A DNA stretch of 6,499 nucleotides, taken from assembly GCA_030830385.1 (NCBI GenBank), contig JAURNA010000145.1, positions 1-6,499 on the forward strand, read 5' to 3'. The DNA comes from Crocinitomicaceae bacterium. Its GTDB lineage: Bacteria > Bacteroidota > Bacteroidia > Flavobacteriales_D > Crocinitomicaceae. The position numbers and the translations under genes are program-made. Below are positions 1-5,633 of the stretch, in pieces. The notes beneath the pieces are model-generated. The model ran no database searches and was not told the origin of the DNA. It saw nothing but the letters and a program-made list of their open reading frames with translations. How positions within the stretch are numbered: the stretch's first letter is position 1; each line of letters starts with the position of its first letter.

Positions 1-867
1 ATTCAATTTAAAATGGGCTATGAACTCAATAGAAAAACTGGCGTACAATGGGTCGCGGATTATCGAGATGCCTGGACCACGAGTACAATCAATCACTTGG
101 GCAGGTCCTTTTTGTACAAATTCTATCAACGCTACGACAGAAAATATGAAAAGCGCTGGGTATCGACGGCTACATTGGTCACAGCCAGCTCAGATGATAT
201 CGGAAATTCAATCACAGAATTGACTGGAACACCTTCCAAGACTATTTACAATGGATATGCTTCCAATCTTTTTGATGATTTTCAAGAGCTTGAGAAAGTC
301 AAAGATCATTTTCAAATCACTTATATCGGAACGCTCTATAATGGTCAAGACATTGGCTTATTTGCGCGAGCTTACAAACGCTTCATTGAGGCTACTGACC
401 CTAGGATTAAACTGATTTTCCCTGGTTTGGGAGCTGATAAAGAACAAGCCAATCGCGTTCAAGACCTGTTGAAGGGGTTCGAAAAATACTTAAGTATTTC
501 AGCACGTATTCCTATGGAAGAAGTCCTGAAAATGGAGAAGGAGTCACATGTGCTTTTGCACGTAGCTTGGCTTGGACACAAAGGAATTATCGCAAGTAAG
601 ATTTATGAATACATCGGTTCAGGCACCACAATCTTAGTTGCTCCCGGCGATAAAAGCGCAATCGATCAAATTATTGAATCTTCGAAGGCGGGAATTAGCC
701 TTTCATCTGAAGATGAAATACTGAACTATCTTAAAACCGAGTACGATAATTTCGAATCCGGTAAGTTCTCAGTATCTTCGCCATCGGCCGATACTTCACG
801 GGTTAAATTTACACGAGAAGAACAAGCCAAAACACTCGAATTAGAACTTCGAAACCTGCTAACGTGA
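1..867 (+). CDS. Glycosyltransferase, family 4 (GT-B fold), N-terminus cut off by window edge
   Basis: The frame is open through the left edge (Ile-Gln-Phe-Lys precedes the Met at 13), so the gene starts outside the window and that Met is probably internal. What remains is the end of the N-terminal Rossmann domain (VQWVADYRDAWTT, the 'I/V-x-D-x-RD-x-W' acceptor-side motif of many GT4 enzymes, codons 15-27) and the whole C-terminal nucleotide-sugar domain. The latter opens with ITYIGTLYNGQD at about residues 102-113 counted from that Met, and includes SKIYEYIGSGTTILV at about 195-209, the usual sugar-nucleotide binding segment. Role by family: a cytoplasmic or membrane-associated transferase adding a sugar from a nucleotide donor during polysaccharide or O-antigen assembly. 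Donor and acceptor cannot be told. No signal peptide or membrane span is visible in this part. Its TGA overlaps the GTG start of the epimerase gene, which suggests translational coupling in one operon. Confidence 0.88.
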   Translation: MQFKMGYELNRKTGVQWVADYRDAWTTSTINHLGRSFLYKFYQRYDRKYEKRWVSTATLVTASSDDIGNSITELTGTPSKTIYNGYASNLFDDFQELEKVKDHFQITYIGTLYNGQDIGLFARAYKRFIEATDPRIKLIFPGLGADKEQANRVQDLLKGFEKYLSISARIPMEEVLKMEKESHVLLHVAWLGHKGIIASKIYEYIGSGTTILVAPGDKSAIDQIIESSKAGISLSSEDEILNYLKTEYDNFESGKFSVSSPSADTSRVKFTREEQAKTLELELRNLLT

Positions 868-1964
868 AGAAAGTAACGATCTGTGTGGGGACACGCCCCA
901 ACTTTATCAAAGTCACTCAGTTCGATCGATGTATCGGAAATCAACCGAATATGCAATACGAGCTAGTACATACAGGTCAACATTTCGATGCGAACATGAG
1001 TCAAGTTTTCTTTGAAGAATTGAACTTGAAAAAACCTGATGTTTTTCTTGGCGCCAAAGGAGATAGCCAAATAGAAATGATGGCGGACATTATGGTGAAG
1101 TTCGAAAGACATCTAATCGAATCGAAACCAGACCTTGTGATCGTTCCAGGTGATGTCAATTCATCCGCGGCATGTGCATTGGTAGCATCCCGATTGGGTA
1201 TTTCTTTAGCTCACCTGGAAAGTGGGTTAAGAAGCTTTGATCGCGAAATGCCGGAAGAAATCAACCGCATTATTATCGATGACCTTTCCGATTTGTTTTT
1301 CGTCACAGAACAAAGTGGAATAGATAACCTTATCAAAGAAAATAAATCGAAGGATCAAATTCATTTTGTCGGAAATACAATGATCGATTCATTGGTTGCC
1401 TTCGAATCTACGATCGAAAAGCAAGACACGCTGAGCCGTCTTGAATCACCAGACGAATTTGCTTTAGTAACTTTCCATCGACCGTCTAATGTAGATACGA
1501 GCGAGCAACTTAGTAAGCTCGTTTCGATTCTTACAAAAGTGAGCGAGCACATTCCTTTGATATTCAGTATTCATCCAAGAACCCTTAACCGTTTGAAAGA
1601 GTTCGATTTGTTATTGAGATTAGAGGCGAATAATCGAATTAACTGCGTCAATTCACTTGGATACCTCGACTTCATGAAACTGTTGAGGAATGCGAAAATG
1701 GTGATCACTGATTCTGGAGGCATTCAAGAAGAAACGAGTTTTTTAGGCGTTCCTTGTTTAACGATTCGTGACAACACCGAGCGACCAATCACACTAGATC
1801 TTGGAACCAACACACTTTCTGAATTGGAGGAAAACTACGTCATGAATTTTGTGCGACGAGAGATAAGCAAGAAAGGAGACGAAGAAGCTCCGAAAATTCC
1901 TTTGTGGGATGGACTCGCAACCAAACGAATCGTCGACATTTTATCCGATTACCTTGAACGATAA
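864..1964 (+). CDS. wecB: UDP-N-acetylglucosamine 2-epimerase (non-hydrolysing)
   Basis: This gene encodes a 366-residue protein, a normal length for the non-hydrolysing UDP-GlcNAc 2-epimerases, which interconvert UDP-GlcNAc and UDP-ManNAc in the cytoplasm for surface glycans. Family landmarks in order: VGTRPNFIK (8-16); HTGQHFDANMSQVFFEEL (36-53); VPGDVNSSAACALVA (94-108) with Asp97; HLESGLRS (117-124) with Glu119; MPEEINR (129-135) with Glu131; HRPSNVD (205-211) with His205; and TDSGGIQEE (282-290) followed by TERPIT, the UDP-binding region. By alignment from memory, Asp97, Glu119, Glu131 and His205 match the E. coli WecB catalytic residues Asp95, Glu117, Glu131 and His213. The start is GTG at 864, sharing GTGA with the upstream stop. 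It is chosen because it places the glycine-rich first strand at the usual distance, and no in-frame ATG precedes that strand. The product may feed ManNAc, ManNAcA or a related sugar into the polymer, but no UDP-ManNAc dehydrogenase is in this window. An epimerase for a modified UDP-sugar (WbpI-like) is the main alternative. Confidence 0.92.
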   Translation: MKKVTICVGTRPNFIKVTQFDRCIGNQPNMQYELVHTGQHFDANMSQVFFEELNLKKPDVFLGAKGDSQIEMMADIMVKFERHLIESKPDLVIVPGDVNSSAACALVASRLGISLAHLESGLRSFDREMPEEINRIIIDDLSDLFFVTEQSGIDNLIKENKSKDQIHFVGNTMIDSLVAFESTIEKQDTLSRLESPDEFALVTFHRPSNVDTSEQLSKLVSILTKVSEHIPLIFSIHPRTLNRLKEFDLLLRLEANNRINCVNSLGYLDFMKLLRNAKMVITDSGGIQEETSFLGVPCLTIRDNTERPITLDLGTNTLSELEENYVMNFVRREISKKGDEEAPKIPLWDGLATKRIVDILSDYLER

Positions 1965-1999
1965 GCTAAGAAACTGGCGAATTTCCTAATTTTACACGT

Positions 2000-3907
2000 A
2001 TGTGCGGAATAGCAGGGTTCGTAGATTTTAAAAAGCATTCCACGGAGGAGGATCTTCAGAAAATGACCTCTGTTCTGGCGCACCGCGGTCCTGATGGTGA
2101 AGGACTCGACCTTGTCAACCATCAGCATGCTCGAATTGGATTCGGTCATCGTCGCCTGGCCATTCTGGATTTGAGCTCCGACAGCAATCAACCCATGCGA
2201 TACAAGGATTATTTGCTTTGTTTCAATGGAGAGATTTACAACTTCCGTGAAATTCGAAAGGAACTCGAGTCACTGGGACATGCCTTTCAAACCAGCGGCG
2301 ATACGGAAATGATTCTGCACGCCTACGAGCAATGGGGTGAAAAAGCACTCGATAAATTCATCGGTATGTTTGCCCTGATCATTCTTGACGAGCGGAACAA
2401 AGAAATTTTCGCGGCACGTGATCGCGCCGGAGTCAAACCTTTTTTCTACTACTGGAAAGACGGACTGTTTTTATTTGCCTCCGAGTTGAAGTCCTTCCAT
2501 GAACATTCCGGATTTGAAAAGCGACTGAACCCACATGCCGTAGGTGCATTTCTTCAGTACGGAAATGTCCCGAATCCGCATTGCATCTTTGAATACTGTG
2601 CAAAACTCTCCCCCGGGTACTACCTGAAAATCTCACTGGAGAATGAGGAAATTGAGTCGCACCAATATTGGAACGTGTATGATGCCTACAACAAGCCCAA
2701 ACTCGAATTGAGTTATGCCGAGGCAATGACTCAAACGGAGTCCATCATGCAATCCGCATTTGATTATCGCATGGTTTCGGATGTACCTGTGGGAGTGTTT
2801 CTCAGCGGAGGATTCGACAGTACCTCCGTTGCGGCTTTGCTGCAAAAAAAACGAAGTGAAAAGCTAAAAACGTTTACAATTGGTGTACCGGACATCGGAC
2901 TGAACGAGGCTCCGTATGCGAAAGACATCGCCCATCATTTAGGCACCGATCACACAGAGATCCATTGCACAGAGAAAGAAGCACTGGAGCTCATCGAAAC
3001 ACTGCCTTTTCATTACGATGAACCCTTCGGGGATTCTTCAGCCATTCCGACAATGCTGGTGAGCGTCGCGGCCAGAAAGCAAGTTACGGTGGCTCTCAGC
3101 GCAGATGCAGGAGATGAGATTTTTGCCGGTTACAACCGGTATGACTACATGGCCCGGTACGGTCGGAAATTGAACAGAATGCCTGGTTTTGTACGCAAAT
3201 CCATCGCCGGAATTATGAACGTTATTCCGTCGCAGAGTCTTCCGGTTCTCAAGAACAAATACAACTTCCACAATCGCTACGAAAAGCTCAAAGTCGTACT
3301 GAAAGACCCTTCCAATCAGAACATCATGCTGAGTTTAAGTCAACAATGGACCGATACTCAAATGAAGAAAATCATGTCTGAATCCATGAATCAATTGGGA
3401 ACAGGTTACCTGTCTAACGAGCTTTCCGCCGATACGTATAGCCCATTGGCATACATGATGGCCATTGACTACCAGACCTATCTTCTGGACGATATTCTAC
3501 AAAAGGTAGATCGCGCCACCATGTCCGTTGGTCTTGAGGGACGTGAACCTTTTCTGGATCACCGAATCATTGAATACGCCGCTCGATTACCGGACGCTTA
3601 CAAATACCAGAACGGGGTTAAAAAGCGAATATTGCGGGATATTACCTACCAATACGTTCCCAAATCACTGCTCGATCGACCGAAAATGGGCTTTGCCATT
3701 CCGATTGCAAATTGGCTAATGAATGAACTCAAACCTTTGGTGGATGCTCATCTCAACGAGGAAAGTTTTGCCAAACACGGACTCATTAATTGGTCGGAAG
3801 TAGAAAAAATCAAGTCTCAATTCTACCGGGGAAAAAAGGAGTACGATTCCAAAATTTGGTACTTATTGATGTTCCAGATGTGGTATGAAAAGTGGGGGAA
3901 TTCATAA
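2000..3907 (+). CDS. asnB: AsnB-type glutamine-hydrolysing asparagine synthetase / amidotransferase
   Basis: The 635-residue protein has both AsnB domains. The N-terminal class II glutaminase domain begins MCGIAGF, so Cys2 becomes the N-terminal nucleophile after Met removal, which fixes the start at ATG 2000. It continues with AHRGPDG (27-33), GHRRLAILD (49-57), FNGEIYN (75-81), SGDTEM (99-104) and ARDRAGVKPF (139-148). The synthetase domain has the ATP pyrophosphatase loop SGGFDST (269-275), LSADAGDEIFAGYNRY (366-381) and VDRATMSVGLEGREPFLDH (503-521). By family it transfers glutamine amide nitrogen to an AMP-activated carboxylate. Within a glycan cluster the substrate may be a uronic acid rather than aspartate, as proposed for WbpS-type enzymes; that is inference. 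It is longer than the roughly 554 residues of E. coli AsnB, as is common for cluster-linked members. A 35-nt gap without an obvious Shine-Dalgarno follows the epimerase gene. The last two codons and the stop (Asn-Ser-TAA) lie inside the palindromic repeat at 3899. Confidence 0.94.
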   Translation: MCGIAGFVDFKKHSTEEDLQKMTSVLAHRGPDGEGLDLVNHQHARIGFGHRRLAILDLSSDSNQPMRYKDYLLCFNGEIYNFREIRKELESLGHAFQTSGDTEMILHAYEQWGEKALDKFIGMFALIILDERNKEIFAARDRAGVKPFFYYWKDGLFLFASELKSFHEHSGFEKRLNPHAVGAFLQYGNVPNPHCIFEYCAKLSPGYYLKISLENEEIESHQYWNVYDAYNKPKLELSYAEAMTQTESIMQSAFDYRMVSDVPVGVFLSGGFDSTSVAALLQKKRSEKLKTFTIGVPDIGLNEAPYAKDIAHHLGTDHTEIHCTEKEALELIETLPFHYDEPFGDSSAIPTMLVSVAARKQVTVALSADAGDEIFAGYNRYDYMARYGRKLNRMPGFVRKSIAGIMNVIPSQSLPVLKNKYNFHNRYEKLKVVLKDPSNQNIMLSLSQQWTDTQMKKIMSESMNQLGTGYLSNELSADTYSPLAYMMAIDYQTYLLDDILQKVDRATMSVGLEGREPFLDHRIIEYAARLPDAYKYQNGVKKRILRDITYQYVPKSLLDRPKMGFAIPIANWLMNELKPLVDAHLNEESFAKHGLINWSEVEKIKSQFYRGKKEYDSKIWYLLMFQMWYEKWGNS

Positions 3908-3936
3908 TTCATAATTATGAATTATGAATTATGAAT
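3899..3936. repeat. Palindromic heptamer repeat between converging genes (left boundary of the four-helix-bundle unit)
   Basis: Positions 3899-3930 are a perfect 32-bp palindrome made of two ATTCATA units (3900-3906, 3907-3913) followed by two complementary TATGAAT units (3916-3922, 3923-3929). A third TATGAAT (3930-3936) extends the right arm and runs into TTTT. It contains the stop codon of asnB (TAA 3905-3907) and, on the other strand, the stop of the four-helix-bundle gene (3929-3931). As RNA it would form an AT-only hairpin from either strand. It could act as a weak bidirectional terminator, but with no G+C in the stem except the one C or G per unit this is uncertain. Confidence 0.92.
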
Positions 3937-4276
3937 TTTTGGTTGTGATTATTATTCTCTTTAGAAGTTTTAGCACCTCTTCAGTTATTGATTTTAGCCA
4001 CTTTTTCAGCTCTGCGGAAATAAACTTACCATGATAAATTAGTTCTATCCAGTAGAGCGTTTCTGCACACTCCTTTTGAGCAATACCCAGCTTGTGAACA
4101 AAATCCTTTCGTGACTCGGCATTTTGAGACTCTTGAATATTGGCTCCAACCGATGTGCCAGATCTCAAGAGTTGTTTTGACAAAACGTATTCTCTTTGCG
4201 CAATTAACTCCTTGTAGACATCAACGATTCTGAATGCCAGCTCATAACTTTTACTGACGACTATATTTTCTTTCAT
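3929..4276 (-). CDS. Four-helix-bundle protein (S23 / 23S rRNA intervening-sequence protein family)
   Basis: The 115-residue protein has the layout of the S23/IVS four-helix-bundle family (TIGR02436/PF05635). Helix 1 is about 7-26 (SKSYELAFRIVDVYKEL). Helix 2 is about 31-51, with the family hallmark LLRSGTSVGANIQES at 37-50. Helix 3 is about 55-80 (RKDFVHKLGIAQKECAETLYWIEL) and helix 4 about 87-109. There is no signal peptide or membrane segment. Known members are encoded in intervening sequences of 23S rRNA in Leptospira, Coxiella and others, and the fold resembles the Avd accessory protein of diversity-generating retroelements. The biochemical role is unknown and RNA binding is only a suggestion. 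It is the only gene here opposing the operon. The ATG at 4276 is the natural start, and no convincing promoter or ribosome binding site was seen. Its end (Lys-Asn-Ser-TAA) is supplied by the flanking palindrome, exactly as for asnB, which suggests the gene travels with its repeats. Confidence 0.9.
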   Translation of the reverse strand: MKENIVVSKSYELAFRIVDVYKELIAQREYVLSKQLLRSGTSVGANIQESQNAESRKDFVHKLGIAQKECAETLYWIELIYHGKFISAELKKWLKSITEEVLKLLKRIIITTKNS

Positions 4277-4344
4277 GTAGTTTGGTTTAATTATAATTTA
4301 ACAAAAATTCATCATACTAACCCAGTTTAACCACAACAATCACT

Positions 4345-4369
4345 AATTATGAATTAGTAATTCATAATT
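4345..4369. repeat. Inverted repeat with 12-bp arms and a 1-nt centre
   Basis: Arm AATTATGAATTA (4345-4356), a single G at 4357, then the exact complement TAATTCATAATT (4358-4369). The right arm overlaps the first unit of the tandem heptamer array. It mirrors the palindrome at the left end of the unit, so both ends of the four-helix-bundle cassette carry a head-to-head heptamer arrangement. It lies upstream of the four-helix-bundle start and could affect transcription of either neighbour, but nothing shows this directly. Confidence 0.85.
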
Positions 4370-4408
4370 CATAATTCATAATTCATAATTCATAATTCAT
4401 AATTCATA
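4360..4408. repeat. Tandem array of seven perfect ATTCATA heptamers
   Basis: Seven uninterrupted identical copies (4360-4366 through 4402-4408) are followed by a partial AT. The array ends about 10 nt before the point where the next glycosyltransferase's coding sequence should begin. The rightward strand carries TAA in every frame within three units and the other strand carries TGA in every frame, so the array cannot be translated through. Its perfection suggests recent expansion or homogenisation, and its length makes slippage plausible. Confidence 0.95.
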
Positions 4409-4451
4409 ATTTCGTCTCATCAAAAACGTACTTTACATATCATATGATGGA

Positions 4452-5633
4452 ATGACCGATCCGTTAGGGCAATCGCAGGTACTTCCGTATTTGAGAGGCT
4501 TGCATCAATTGGGCTATGAATTTCACCTCATCAGTTTCGAGAAGAAAGATCGATTTGAAACACATGGTGACACAATTCAAGCGATTTGTGATGATTCTAA
4601 TATTACATGGCATCCCCAGCATTTTGAGTTGGACAGAGGTATCAAAGCAGCATTGTCGCGGATTCGTATCATGAAAAGACAGGCCCGGACATTGCAAAAG
4701 GAGCACAACTTTGACCTGACTCATTGCAGGAGTCTTATTCCCGCGATGACCGGTATGTTGCTTAAACGAAAATTCGGAGTGCCGTTTCTGTTTGATATCC
4801 GTGGATTTTGGCCGGATGAGCGCGTCGATGGCGGACTTTGGGATATGTCCAACTGGAAATACAAGCGTATTTACAATTATTTCAAACGGAAAGAAACGAG
4901 GGCTTTTCGCAACTGCTCGGCAGCAATATCACTGACGGAAAATGGAAAACAAGAAATCGAGTCATGGGATCGGCTACAGGATAAAATGCCCCGCGTAGAT
5001 GTAATCCCATGCTGTGTAGATTTGGACTTGTTTGACCCATCCACGATTAAAACAGAGGATCAAACATTTTTGAGAAAGCAACTAAACATTGATTCAGATG
5101 CATTTGTTCTGGGATATGTCGGTTCAATTGGCACATGGTACATGCTTCAGGAAATGCTGAACTACTTTAAGGAGCTCAAAGCACAAAAGGAAAATGCACT
5201 CTTCTTGTTCGTAAGCAAAGATCCCAAAGAAAAAATAATGACAATTGCACGTACTCTGAATGTCGATGAAAAGTCAATTCGGGTCACATATTCGTTGCAC
5301 AACCAAATTCCTCTGCACATCTCAATCTTTGATCAATCGGTATTTTTCATTCGTCCCACATATTCCAAAATAGCATCTTCACCAACTAAGCAAGGCGAGA
5401 TTATGGCTATGGGAGTCCCGATTGTTTGCAACGCTGGTATTGGAGATACCGATCGGATTGTCAAAGAGCATAAGGCAGGATCCGTTATTGAATCATTTGA
5501 CAACGATTCCTACTCAAAGGCAATCGAACCGGATTGGGATCGTGAATCCACCATGGAAGGCGCTCGAAACGTTTATTCGCTTGAGGAAGGAGTGAAAAAA
5601 TACGCCGATATCTATCAATTCATCCATGGCTAA
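4452..5633 (+). CDS. Glycosyltransferase, family 4; start codon apparently abnormal
   Basis: The protein is 393 residues from the first canonical start (ATG 4452). The same frame is open back to a TAA at 4407-4409, and the eleven codons from 4419 read IKNVLYISYDG directly before the Met. That is the expected first beta strand of these GT-B enzymes, so the true protein is probably 404 residues with ATC at 4419 in the start position. Motifs counted from the ATG: TDPLGQSQVLPYLRGL (2-17), the N-terminal donor/acceptor loop; FDIRGFWPDERVDGG (114-128), typical of this subfamily; VDVIPCCVDLDLF (182-194), the interdomain linker; GYVGSIGTWY (221-230), the start of the second Rossmann domain; and SSPTKQGEIMAMGVPIVCN (309-327), the nucleotide-sugar binding segment. 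It presumably acts on the cytoplasmic face during glycan assembly; sugar specificity is unknown. It ends within the next gene with an 8-nt overlap. No Shine-Dalgarno is visible, and the heptamer array lies immediately upstream. Confidence 0.87.
   Translation: MTDPLGQSQVLPYLRGLHQLGYEFHLISFEKKDRFETHGDTIQAICDDSNITWHPQHFELDRGIKAALSRIRIMKRQARTLQKEHNFDLTHCRSLIPAMTGMLLKRKFGVPFLFDIRGFWPDERVDGGLWDMSNWKYKRIYNYFKRKETRAFRNCSAAISLTENGKQEIESWDRLQDKMPRVDVIPCCVDLDLFDPSTIKTEDQTFLRKQLNIDSDAFVLGYVGSIGTWYMLQEMLNYFKELKAQKENALFLFVSKDPKEKIMTIARTLNVDEKSIRVTYSLHNQIPLHISIFDQSVFFIRPTYSKIASSPTKQGEIMAMGVPIVCNAGIGDTDRIVKEHKAGSVIESFDNDSYSKAIEPDWDRESTMEGARNVYSLEEGVKKYADIYQFIHG

Larger units (their letters stand above)
3899..4411. 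mobile_element. Putative repeat-bounded cassette carrying a four-helix-bundle gene (no transposase)
   Basis: The unit interrupts an otherwise rightward glycan operon. Both ends consist of the same heptamer. The outermost 17 nt, ATTCATAATTCATAATT, occur as direct repeats at 3900-3916 and 4395-4411, while the inner left copies (TATGAAT, 3916-3936) are inverted relative to the right array. Between them lie only the leftward S23-type gene and about 70 bp of unremarkable AT-rich sequence. No transposase, integrase or reverse transcriptase is encoded, so if it moves it would need help in trans or recombination through its repeats. That it is a mobile or inserted unit is inferred from the repeat boundaries, the opposing gene, the shared repeat-derived stop codons and the disturbed start of the next gene. 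No empty site is available to prove it. Confidence 0.45.

Noticed and set aside
2433..3271. Leftward open frames inside asnB
   Set aside because: They lie antisense to a well-supported gene, have low-complexity or arginine/histidine-rich translations, and show no recognisable motif.
3899..3940. Strong Rho-independent terminator
   Set aside because: The hairpin is followed by a T-run, but its stem is almost wholly A/T, so only a weak or uncertain terminator can be argued.
3929..4276. Intervening sequence of a 23S rRNA gene
   Set aside because: The flanks are protein-coding (asnB and a glycosyltransferase) and no rRNA sequence is seen.
4277..4345. TATAAT-like and TTTG-containing stretches upstream of the four-helix-bundle gene as a promoter
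   Set aside because: The region is AT-rich enough for such matches by chance, and no properly spaced Bacteroidota -33/-7 pair (TTTG with TAnnTTTG) was found.
4360..4408. Possible CRISPR array
   Set aside because: The units are 7 bp, contiguous and without spacers, so it is a simple tandem repeat.
3899..4411. Insertion sequence or diversity-generating retroelement
   Set aside because: No transposase, reverse transcriptase or variable/template repeat pair is present. The four-helix-bundle protein resembles Avd in fold only, and alone it does not define such an element.
4444..4455. Tiny leader frame ATG-ATG-GAA-TGA overlapping the ATG at 4452
   Set aside because: It lies within the conserved YDGM codons of the glycosyltransferase in another frame and is too short to support as a leader peptide.
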